Positions 24,786 through 36,200 of a stretch of DNA of 64,000 nucleotides are shown in pieces. The translations under genes were made by a program, and so were the position numbers. Origin of the DNA: Vigna angularis (taxonomy: Eukaryota; Streptophyta; Magnoliopsida; Fabales; Fabaceae); NCBI RefSeq assembly GCF_016808095.1, contig NC_068972.1, positions 4,663,001 through 4,727,000 of the forward strand, given 5' to 3'. Under the pieces are notes generated by a model. The model had not been told where the DNA came from and ran no database searches. It was given only the letters and a program-made list of their open reading frames with translations. Positions within the stretch are counted from its first letter, which is position 1; the number at the start of each line of letters is the position of its first letter.

Positions 24786-25713
24786 GGGTGTTGCTCCCTC
24801 CACCACCATCCTATACTTTTTTTACTTCCTCACATTATTTTAAATACAATTATATTTTTAAGTTAAAAAGATTTTTATTTTTACCTTATTTTAAATAATT
24901 TGAAATCCTAATTTTACTTTCCCAGCACCCACTCACGGAATTCTCTTCCCATTTCCCCATTTCCGTTTCACCTCTCCACCTCCTGCACTTTCATTCCTTT
25001 TTCTTTCCAGTTTTTTTTTTTTTTAGTTTGAAAACTTCCATTGCCGCCATGGTGTGAAGGAGCGTCACCGTCACGGTGTGGAGGAACATCGAGGAGCATC
25101 CAGATCATCAACCAGCGTGAGGAAGTGTACATCAACGGAGGTGACATCCTTCAACGGATGTCCTCTAATAAAACAAACCCTAAAATAAAAAACGTAACCT
25201 TTAAATGGAGGTGACATCTTCAACGGATGTCAACATCCGTTTAAGGTAAAACAGATGTCGACATCCATTTTTCCTTAAACGGATGTTGACATCCGTTGAA
25301 GGATGTCACATCCGTTTAAAGGTTACGTTTTTTATTTTAGGGTTTTATTTCAAGGTTTATTCGAATACACAACTGGAGGAAGCACGACACACACTGCACC
25401 ACTCCATGCACTGCACCACGAGAGCGACACTGCACCACGAGAGAGAGACTGCTTGATAATTCTTTCCACCACCACCAACCTTTGCAACTTGTAGTATCTC
25501 ACAACGATGAAAGAAAGAGAGGAAGAAATATAATGTTAAAATGAAAGAAAAATATTTTACTAATGTACGAGACTAGAATAGGTTATCAGTGAAATAGGTT
25601 GTGAATGAGTAAAATTAAAAAATAATAACCCTAAAAATAAAATTTTACTAAAGGACAAAATAGTAAAGGGGAGGTGGAGGGAGAAAGGTGTGGTGGTGGA
25701 GGGAGCATCACCC
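24786..25713. mobile_element. Non-autonomous Mutator-like element (MULE/MITE), 928 bp
   Basis: The left end begins GGGTGTTGCTCCCTCCACCA and the right end, read as reverse complement, begins GGGTGATGCTCCCTCCACCA: terminal inverted repeats of about 24 bp with one mismatch. The identical 9-mer TAAAAGTAA lies immediately outside both ends (24777-24785 and 25714-25722), the duplication length typical of Mutator elements. The interior has no transposase ORF. It holds a GC-richer stretch around 25030-25140 unlike its surroundings, possibly captured gene sequence, and a large inverted repeat. Confidence 0.8.
25175..25346. repeat. Long internal inverted repeat (hairpin) within the MULE
   Basis: The left arm (about 25175-25246) and right arm (about 25273-25346) are near-perfect reverse complements. 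Each contains CCCTAAAATAAAAAACGTAA or its complement, then TTCAACGGATGTCAACATCC and GTTTAAGG. The loop of about 26 nt itself holds another GATGTCGACATC palindrome. Folding on either strand would give a stem of roughly 70 bp. Confidence 0.8.
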
Positions 25714-26814
25714 TAAAAGTAAGGGATGGAAGTGTAAATAGAAATTAGTGTAAATAGCAAAAGGTATCTTTCATACTTCTACTCACTCTGGTTTCTTTTT
25801 CATCCCATGTTTTTCTTTCTGCACTTCCAAACTTTTTGCACTTCCAAACTTTTTAAATCTGAATAATAATTTGTTTTAAATCTTTCACACTATCTTCCTT
25901 ACCTTACTCGAATTCGTACACCCACCACTGTTAAAATGAGTTATAATCTGTATATTAACTTGGCCCACAATAGATTCCGATTAGGTTGTATTTAAAAAAT
26001 ATATAATTTTTTTATATAAACCAATTTTCAATCTAATCTACTTAAAATTCGGTTCACCCAGGTTGAACCCGTATTGAGTTAAGTTGACTCATCAATCCAT
26101 CTAGTTTAATTTAATTATTTTATTTTGTATTTCAACATTATTAGTTAACACATTTTGTATTGTATTATAAATGGGGATAAAGAAGATGTTTCAAGATAGC
26201 AAACTATTATAGATTTATTTATTCAAGACTCTAATCTTATAAATAGAAAATTTTTTATTCACTTTTTGAGATTGCTTTTGGATTACATTTGAGTTGTATG
26301 TTATTTTTTTTATTTTGAATTATCTTTGGAGAGTGAAATTTATTTAGATTTGAATTACAAAAAAAATATAATTTTTTGGATTAAAAAAAACTTGTAATTA
26401 AGTGAGCGAGTGAGTCAACCCGTTTAACTCACCAACCCGTGGTGGGCCGAGTCGGGTTCAAATTTTTTCGGTTCACTAGTAAGTGAATCGGGTTGGATTG
26501 GTTCACTAAGTGACCAATCCGTTGTGGGTCGGGTCGGGTGACCTATTTTGACAACACTACCAACGACCTTCACCCCTTATCCTTCATGCATTTCCTCCAC
26601 CACAAACCTTTTTTTCTTTGGAGTACAAAAAGGTTAGTTTAATTTTTCTTTTTCTTTTGTATCTATTATTAGTTTAGGAATAATTTTGGGAATAAATTGA
26701 ATTTGAAATTTGAGAGGTTAGATAATTAATTTTTGTTGATAAGTGAAATAAATTTAGAAATTGGTAGTATGAGGTGAAATCTATGGAGGAAAGCATCAAA
26801 TTTAGAGGATAACC
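25714..26814. other. Intergenic, with a possible degenerate hAT-like repeat at about 25945-26565
   Basis: Segments near 26040-26105 and 26405-26545 are rich in GGTTGAACCCG/GAGTCAACCCG motifs in opposite orientation. They are bounded by TTGTGGGYC-type sequence on both sides, the style of a common plant non-autonomous repeat. The inverted similarity is only partial and no target duplication was confirmed. A 17-bp duplication (GCACTTCCAAACTTTTT) occurs near 25820-25854. Confidence 0.35.
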
Positions 26815-27080
26815 ACTTGATTTCAAAATCAAGTTTAGAAAAGTACCATATTTTGAAATTTAGTTTAGGAAAACACCATATTTCAAAATTCGATATAGGA
26901 AAGTAGTTTTGAAATCAATTAAGGAATATACTAGATTTCAAAATTCGATTAAGGAGTGTGTCGAATTTCAAATTTCAGTTAAGAAAAGCACTTGATTTCA
27001 AAATTTAGTTTAGAGTATGTATCATACTTAGAAATTTGGTTAAAAACAGTACTGATTTTCAAAATTTGGTTAAGATAAAG
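26815..27080 (+). repeat. Degenerate minisatellite array A, period about 30 bp
   Basis: About nine copies of a unit of the form GATTTCAAAATTCGGTTAAGGA plus variable bases, with cores near 26817, 26847, 26877, 26905, 26934, 26963, 26994, 27027 and 27055. The unit core (TTTCAAAATT/TTTTGAAAT) is itself nearly palindromic. Confidence 0.75.
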
Positions 27081-27899
27081 TAGATGAATATCCTAAAGGT
27101 TCACACAACACTTTTTTGCTAACTAGCTATGCACGTCATGTTGCATGTGCATTGTGGGAAGCCTCTGATGGTAATTTTTTTTAATGGTTTATGACTTGTT
27201 TAAATTTTATAAGCAATTGTTATGTGTATGGTTGATAAGAGATAAATTTAGTTTCATATGGAAACAAATTAAATAAATTTGGAGCATGTCATCTTGTTGT
27301 TCAAAATTATGTGTCAAATATTTGTTTAATGCCTTTATGGACGATAAGAGGTTGACATTGACATTTTTTTTTAAATGGTATAGATAAACATTTTCCATGT
27401 TCATGTTGTTGAGATGTCTGTCACACTAAATGACGTGTTCGTGCTGCTGCATTTGTCTATAGTGAGATAATTTTGTTCAAATGAATCCCTAGACTTTGAA
27501 GGGGTTTTGGAAACTCTCATAGACCTTTTAAGCATGAATTGCATGATGGCTACATCTTAGCTTAGGCAATGTTGTGGTTCCGACTTAAGATTGAGTTTGT
27601 TGAGAGACGTATATAAATACTGTTGTGAGAATCAATAGTGAGAGTATGTCACACAGATCTATTTGTTGCATATTATTGGATACACAACTTTTGTAAATAA
27701 GAGCATCACATATGATCTTTCATGTTAAATACGAAGACTCTAGTCACCTACAACATGACATCAACATAAAACACCTAACTTGTTCAATACTAATAACTAG
27801 AGATTAATATATTCAGAAAACAAAACAATCAAAAAAGAAAAAGAAAACAAAAGCGGTAAACAAAAAGAAGCAAAATATATGTTTTTTTAAAAATAAAAT
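27081..27899. other. 0.8-kb core between two opposed minisatellite arrays
   Basis: Less AT-biased than its flanks but without a recognisable protein. The minus-strand ORF at 27207-27404 has no motif. Origin unknown; possibly the interior of an element whose ends are the flanking arrays. Confidence 0.4.
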
Positions 27900-28285
27900 A
27901 GTATCATATTTCAAAATTCGAGAGAAGACTTAACCATATTTTGAAACTCGGTAGTATCCTTAACAAAACTTCAAAATTCGATATTATCATTAACTGAATT
28001 TTGAAATCTAGTACTATGCTTAATCAAATTTCGAAATCCGGTAAGTTTCTTTTGAATTCTAGTTCATTCATAAATTAAGTGAGTTACTTAGTGTTTTCCT
28101 AAATCAAATTTTAGAATTCAGTGTTTACTTAAAGTAGAATTCAAAATTTGGTGTTTCTTATATTGAATTTCAATGTCCCGTGTTTCTATTAATTGAATTT
28201 CAAAGTTGGGTTATTATGGAAACTATTCACCCTGTAACTTTCAAAATCTGAAAAATACTTTTATAAACTAGATTTCGAAATTCTT
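27900..28285 (-). repeat. Minisatellite array B, same family as A but inverted
   Basis: Around ten or more copies with the same period near 30 bp (cores near 27906, 27931, 27968, 27996, 28027, 28107, 28137, 28165 and 28195). The 17-mer GAATTTTGAAATCTAGT at 27996-28012 is the exact reverse complement of 26930-26946 in array A, which sets the opposite orientation. Confidence 0.7.
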
Positions 28286-29595
28286 TATATAAAAAATATT
28301 ATAATAATAAATATAAATTTTTTATTAAGAAAATAAAAAGTATAATTGAAGAAGAACGAAGTGAATGTGTGGTGTGTACATGTTTCAAACGAAGGTGAAT
28401 GAAAATGAACAAAAATAAAGAAGAAACTCAACATCGTTCAAAAAAAATTAAATCTGAAGTTGAAGTTGAAAAAGAGAGAAAACATCGTTAATTTTGAAAG
28501 TGAATGTGACTTTGGGTGCAAGGATCTCATAAAATATACCATGCTCCAAAATAAATTCATTTAGTAAACAATAATCATTACTTACCTAATTAATTTAATA
28601 TTATATATATATATGGAAAGAAATTTGCCATCCCAATAAAATATTTGTGGTATGTTTGTTACAATTTTTTTTTTCATTGTTTGTTACCATACCTTAATAT
28701 CTATTGCAATATTAGTTAACACTTTATTACAATTATAATTGTATTATTTTCTTTAAAATATAAAAAATGGTAATGTGTATGTTTAAGTTTATATTTACTT
28801 AATTTTGTATCTCATCTAAATATGTATTTGAAAAAGAGAAAATTTTTGAAACAAGTTTCGAATAACTTTCACGTTAACTTTGCCATGTAAAACAATCTTT
28901 CGGTTGCAGTTTGAACTAACAAAACAATAATCTAACGACATTGACAATCATTCAGAAGTAAATTTTGGTTTTTACATTTCGTGCCACTTTAACAACTCAT
29001 GTTTCACAATGAAATAAGTTATTTTTCTAGTAAATATAAGATTTATTATATAACATATCATATTTCATAATTATATATGATCACAATATTCCATAAATCC
29101 ACATTCAGATTAACTTTGCATCAAACTCTATATATAAAAAATGTGGACTAAACAAGAGTACGACGTAACCATAATGAGAGGAAAAGAGAAAAACAAAGAA
29201 TAGAGGATCAAATACATAGATAATATAGATAAAAAGAGATATATAAAAATAGAGAAAGGATTTAAAAAACACTTCTTTTAAAAAACTATCACTTTACATC
29301 AATTAAAGTGGTGATTAATTAATTTTGAGAGGATTGTTCCTAAAATTTTACATATGTAAAATTACAATTTGTTCAATATTAATTAATTGATACAATACAA
29401 ATTTAAATATAGGAATATTTGGCAACAACGAAAGAAGTGTGTGCATCTAAGACCAAAGAAACATGGATCGGGCTGGGTTACCAACCAATCTGACCCAACT
29501 TTTAAAATGTGGATGATGCTTGCCGTCTTAGATAATTCTTCCTTCCTTTTTCAACTTCAAATACAAGCTATCTCTCATCTCATCGCTTTTTTTCA
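28286..29595. other. Intergenic DNA before the cyclin T gene
   Basis: AT-rich with no exon recognised. The right end should hold the cyclin T promoter. Confidence 0.6.
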
Positions 29596-29604
29596 AAACC
29601 CTAA
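29596..29604 (+). promoter_or_regulatory. telo-box (AAACCCTAA) in the cyclin T leader region
   Basis: AAACCCTAA lies in a pyrimidine-rich stretch shortly before a probable non-coding first exon end (TTCAG then GTGTGC at 29663). Telo-boxes are common near the 5' ends of plant growth-related genes. The next exon would begin at 30250, giving a leader intron of about 590 bp. Confidence 0.5.
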
Positions 29605-30254
29605 TTCCTCTTTCCGTTCCAATCTCGTTTCACAAGATCGCCTTCGCTGCTTTTCCGTTCAGGTGTGCCTCTCAATTCTGTTATTTCTTCCAGGCGATCA
29701 CTCTGATTCTTCAATACCGACATCCTCGTTCTAACTGATCCGCCTAATGGATTTTTAGCTTCGAATTATGTGTTTTCGTTTTCTGTGGCTTTGGATATTT
29801 TGAATCGTAATTTGTGTTCATTTTAAGGTTGTTTTGTGAATATAATCTTTAATCTCAGTTCTTGATCTCCGTGTGTCTTGATTATCACAATTATGTCGCC
29901 ATTATCTATTTTGGGAATATAGAAATGCTTAAATGGATGGTTTATTGATTGATATCAAGTAATGTTTTGTTCCAGAGGAATAATTGAGGTTTTATGGTTG
30001 AAATTTTAAAATTTAAAATTGTGTTATCTTTCTTTCTTACAATTGAACATTAATTGTTGGCTGGTCTGGGATCAGACTGGAGTTTTATTGTAATGTGCGA
30101 GCAATATTCTGTTAAAACAACAAATGATCTTTTGGGGTTGGTTTCATCAACATTGATTATGTTAGGTTACAAACGAGTGGATTTAATGGCATATATTTTT
30201 CTTTTATCTTTTTATTTTTCTTTTGAGCTCATTTGATTTGATTTCGCAGGAATT

Positions 30255-33200
30255 ATGTCTTTTGTGAGGAATTATCAAGCAGAAGATCGTAGTTTACATA
30301 GTGGTTACTGGTCCACCTATGATGAAAACGACTTTGGCCGCAACAATAGGAAAAGAAGTAGAAACAATTATCACACCAGGAGTTTTAATATTTACAATGA
30401 TAACCAGACAAAATTCGGCGACCATGGTTGTTCCTTCAATTTTTCCTTGGCCGATCATGCCAATTATCTTAGATATGATGCTGTTCCGTCATCTCTGAAA
30501 AGGAGGAAATATTCAGCCCCTGTGTGGCAAGAAAGCCATAGATATTATATTCCACCCATGGTTCATGACAATATCCCGTCCTCCTGTAATTTTCAAGCTC
30601 CTCCTACAAGATCCGATGGTGATGCCTCCACATCAGCTGTCTTCAAGCACTGCTTCTCTATTTTTGAAGATGATAAGCCTGTCTTCATGTCAAGAGATGA
30701 GATTGATAGATACTCTCCATCTAGGAAAGACGGTATTGATGTACATCATGAGACACACTTGCGGTACTCCTATTGTGCTTTCCTTCAGAATCTTGGAATG
30801 CGTCTCGAGCTGTAAGAGTCAAATTATTTGTCATATAGCTCACATACATTGAGGGTGTAGCAGGTGAAAACTCGTCATTATTGTGACGTACAAAAACATT
30901 TATAACCATTAGATTGAAATGACAAGTCAGATTGCTTCTTTAATTACAGTTATAGGTGAGACTTTTAAAGGATCACCTGAGATCTGTAGTTAAATAATCA
31001 ATCTGAATAGTTAATTTTAATGTAATGGTTATGATTAAATGTCAGCAACTCACAAATAACTACGAGTTCTTACCTGATATGTTATATATATTTAGAAAAA
31101 GAACATTGCTACTGACATTCTTGTAAGATTTTAGTTTGTATATTTAATTCAATTTATTGATATTTGGCCTGCATAACATAGTGCCATGTTCCTTTTGCAG
31201 GCCTCAAACCATCATTGGGACATCTATGGTTCTATGCCACCGTTTTTTTGTTCGTCGATCTCATGCATGCCATGACAGATTTGTGAGTTTCTATTTGTCC
31301 TGGTAGCTCTAAATCCATGTTTTACTTTTCTTATATGCTTCAATGAGGTCCGCGTCATCCATGAATATTTTTCTACAATTATAATTTATAAATTCTTAGA
31401 AATTTGTTATGGATTTGTATGTAGTTAGTGCTTGCTATTTTATTGAAATTGTGTAATGTTACTTTTAATTTTTTCCTTCAACTTGCATCTCTGTGACCAA
31501 ACTGATTTTCTATTAACATTAATTTGTGCTGCAGTTGATTGCTACTGCTGCTCTTTTTCTTGCTGCAAAGTCAGAGGAAGCTCCACGCCCTTTGAATAAT
31601 GTATTGAGAGCGTCCAGTGAAATTCTAAATAAACAAAATTTTGCTTTGTTCTCCTACCGGTTACCTATTGTGAGTATAGTTCAAACTACTGAAATCTCTT
31701 CTTTTTATTTTACCTGTGGGAGACACACAAACCAAATAATAGCCTGGCATCTATTAACTTGTATGTGGATATGCCTGATAACTATAAAAATATCTATGTT
31801 TGCTGATTCTCTATAAAGTAAAATTTTAGACAGTTATCATAATTTTTAATGGAATATCGACTCAAATGTGTCAAATTTCTCTCAAATAAATCCAATTTTC
31901 CTTTTAGTTGAATACTAGTTAAGTTGTTATTGTAAATTTTATTTTATATGTTTAACTTGATTTGAGTTGTTTCACAGGATTGGTTTGAACAGTACCGGGA
32001 ACGGGTGTTTGAGGCTGAACAGTTGATACTTACCACTCTAAATTTTGAACTCAATGTGCAGCATCCATATGCATCTCTCACGTCTGTTCTTAACAAATTA
32101 GGTCTATCAAAGACTGTTTTGGTGAATCTGGCATTAAACCTGGTCAGCGAAGGGTGAGTTTTCATGCATTTTAGGTTTTATATATGATGGTTTCAGTGAT
32201 GATGTTTGCTTATACCATTCATTTTTGAGGACAAAACGTGGTTGGCTAAAATCAAATCTGTATGAAATGTTCTGAGCTGTTGGCTGATGTCCTCTTCAGG
32301 TATCCCATTTGTTGGTTTTGACTAGGCTCTTATTATCTAACCGAGTGAATGGAATAGAAAACCTAGTGTAGGGAACAGGACATGGGGGCTTTTGGTGTTA
32401 AATCTCAACTCAAGCAATAGAATGTCTTGAGGTCTGGAGATCTAGTGGCTGAGGAAGATACCTTGGTGTCTCCCCTACTAAATTTTGGTTCCAAATAGTG
32501 TTGATTCTCTCAATATTTTGCTTTAGCCCAACTTCTGTGTGTAGATATTCTGTCATGGAATATTGATTGTTTTGGCATCCATATAATTGCAGGATATTCA
32601 CAAGATTAGCGTGCTGGCCTGTATGATATTCTTAGCTGGCGGATTGATATGCTGTTCATCAAAAGTTTTGTTTTACATCTGAAGTTGAACTGCTGATGTC
32701 TAATGGATTGCTTTACCTTGAATATGTCTCGTCAACTTTTATTTTGGCTACCCAAGCTAGCCTCAAGAGCCCTACCCACAACTCAGTTTTTCTGTCTAAC
32801 CCTCAATTCCTTGTAGCTTATGCTGATTCTCATCAGCCAAAGGTGCTCTCCATAATTTTTAGTAAAATGGGTTGAAAGAAGATAGTAAGTGACATACAAA
32901 CAATATGAAACTAACAAAAAAAGACTGATACAGAGAGGCAAACAATCTTATCTTAAACAGTCTTATCATCAAAAGTTTTGTTTTACATCTGAAGTTGAAC
33001 TGGTGATGTCTATTGGATTGCTTTTCCTAGAATATGTCTCATCAACCTGTATTTTGGCTACCCAAGCTAGCCACAAGAGCCCTCCCCCACAACTCAGTTT
33101 TTCTCTGTAACCCTCAATACCTTGTAACTTATGCTGATTCCCAGTAGCCAAAGGGGGCTCTCCATAATTTTTAGTGACATGGGTTGAAAAAATATAATTT

Positions 33201-36200
33201 AAGTGACATACAATATGAAATTAACAAAAATAAGACAGACAGAGAGATGCAAACAGTCTTATGTCATCAAAAGTTTTGTTTTACATCTGAAGTTGAACTA
33301 CTGACGTCTGATGGATTGCTTTACCTTGAATATGGCTCATCAACTTTTATTTTGGCTACCCCACAACTCATCTTTTCTGTGTATTCTCAATACCTTGTAA
33401 CTTGGCCTGATTTCCATTAGCCAAAGGGCATCTCCATAATTTTTAGTAACATGGGTTGAAAGAAGATAATTAAGTGACATACAGTATGAAACTAACAAAA
33501 AATAAGAGACATAGAAAAGGAGATAGAGAGAGGCAAACAGTCTTATCTTAAAAAGTGTAATGAATGTTTGTTCCGAACAAGTTTTGGTTCATGGTTATCC
33601 ATTGATCATAATGAGGCTTTTCAACTAGAGTCAACTTATTACATGGAGGAAAACACGGTTTTCTTTGCTGCTCTTTTATTTTTACTAAAGAGGGTTAGAG
33701 TGTTTTTGTCTATTCATTTTTTCTTAATTGAAAACAAAGACCTATTCCTTGGTCTATATGTTGATTTGGGAGAAAACTGTTTCGAGGATAAATCTGCTGA
33801 TAAAATTCTCTCTAGAAGTGTTTCCTTGTGGTCAGTTTGATTGCCAAATTTTGGGTTTGTTAAAAGTTTCTTAACCTCCCTCTCGTTTCCCACATTGAGT
33901 ATTTTGGTCACTCAAATGGATTACTTCAGTCACATGATTTTTTTCTTTTCCAGGTGTTTTAAATTTGAATTTGATCCTTTTCCTACTTAAAAAGATGTAT
34001 ACACTCTATCCAATAATTTGTTGATGTATCTGAATAAGAGTTTGACTATGACAACTACCTAAAAGGTCGTACATTCTAAATGATTGGATGATATTGTTCA
34101 AATTTTTATATTTTTATATTGCGAAAATATAAAATATATGTAAACATTTGTTCTAATTTAAAGCTAATTTGTTTTATCAAAAGTTCAAATGTCCTTGTTC
34201 ATCTCTTACAGATCACTCTTCCAAATTTTTTGTTTCCTTGTTGGTTGACATTTAAGTCAATAATGGGAATGAAGTCTTTAAGATTTATCTGACTTTCATT
34301 TGAAATAGTTTTTTTTTTTTTTTTCATTTTTCAAACTCAATTTTTAGCTGTTCCCTACCTAGTTGAATGTGGCTTTATTGTTGTTTAAGTTAAAATTGTG
34401 AGAATTTACTTAGTGATATTTTTAGTTTTAACAGTAATAGGGATGTATTGATATTTGGGAAATGTTATTCATGGTCTTTTTTGTGTCCCTCCTGTGTGCT
34501 AAACACTTGCCCTTTGTTTATTGAAGGAGAAAAGGTGGAGAGGAGAGAAATAGGTGAGAAATAAAAAAGAGAAAGTGTTTAGTAAACTGGAAATGAGAGA
34601 AGAGAGAGAGAGAAATAAGGTGTGGGGTTTACTATTATTTTTATTGTATTTCTCACCTATTTATCTCTTTCCTATTTTTCTATACTAGACACCTTCATTT
34701 TACTCAACTTACTCATTTCTGTTCACCTTTGTTGCTGGTGACTTTCTGTGATGATGCTAGTTTGTCCTTTGTATTTGTTGTCTCCTCCTAGCTATTTCTC
34801 AAATTGTTTATGGAATATGATTTTTCTTGATACCTCATCTCAAAAAAAAAAAGAAAAAAGAAAATCATACATATTATTTGGCATGTAGTGATCAGCCTCA
34901 GTTTTTTTAAAATATTAATAATTGGGTAGGCTGCACTTTATCATACTTTAAATAGCTCATCATCTTCATAAAATGAGTACTAATGGTACCAGGTGTTATC
35001 GATTGTTATGGTCAGCCTGCTATATTTCAATTGATTTTTGTAAAGAGCTTTTTGCTTCCAGCTGAGTAAAATTGCTCAACTGTTTTCGTGACTTGAAAAC
35101 GTTTGTTGGATGGGTTGGGGTTGTAGACAGTGGCTCTCACTGTATGCTTCTTGTGTCAGAAGGAAGTTTTGTACCAGCTCTATGGTGTAGTCCAAGCAGC
35201 CCTTCTTACCCTTTCTCCAATTTGATTTACAATTAATACCTGTATTGATTAGAAAGTTATGCACAACTAGTGTGAAAATTATATTATACTCCATCTCCAG
35301 TACTCAGCCACGAAGGAGAAGGAAGATTTGAGAAAAAGAGCTTTTCTTTTCCTCGTACTCCTTTTATCCCTGTTCCACTATAAAGGGGTAGTAATGTGTA
35401 GTGGTTTTATGCAGCCTAAAACCCCTTTCCTTACCGTCTCAGGTCACAATAATAACCTTCCACTTTCTGCAGCAAATTGAAGTGCTAGAACATGGGACTT
35501 TTTGTACATAATCAAACTATGTACTTGCATTTGTGCGTTAAATGTATGCCGACTTTCATGTGAAAATACAGTAACTTTTGTACTAAAATGTCAATCAGCT
35601 GTCTGCATCAATTCGCTCTTCGCAGCATGTTTTTTGTTTTATGTTGTGTAGTGATTTTTAAACTTCTAATTTTACACCTGCAACATGGACAACAATTGGA
35701 TTTTGTTCTATAGCTTGTTAAATAAGTTTGCATTCATTGTAAACATTCCAATGAGCATGGTAGCAACAAGGCTCTCCAGGTCAAAATATTGAGATATGGC
35801 ATTAGCTTTGAAAGATTCAGTTGTTTGTAATATGCAGCACAGCACACCATGCATACTTTCTCATTTTAGTTGCATAAAATTTCTGGAGCTTAGAGCCCCA
35901 CGGCAGAGTTGGGCCTGGAAGTCTGATAAATTCTCTAGATGAGTATAAGATATTGCTATAGTTTGGTTATACTCTTATCAGCAATCCTGCACAGATTCTT
36001 GGAATTGTATGCTTCCTGAGTTGCTGCTTTTCTAGTTGGTAAGGAAAAGTTAATAAATTTTTGTTTTCCTCTTGGTATGAATGTTGAATATTATTTGAAT
36101 TATCTAGTTCATACTACTGCTCATTCTAATAGCTGACATGATCTGTCATGGTGGGAACATATGCTAAGTTGGTGCCTCGGATGGTTAGTTTGACTATTTA

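Noticed and set aside
26815..28285. CRISPR-like regular repeat array
   Set aside because: Units are degenerate, directly adjacent without unique spacers, and the genome is a plant; it is a minisatellite.
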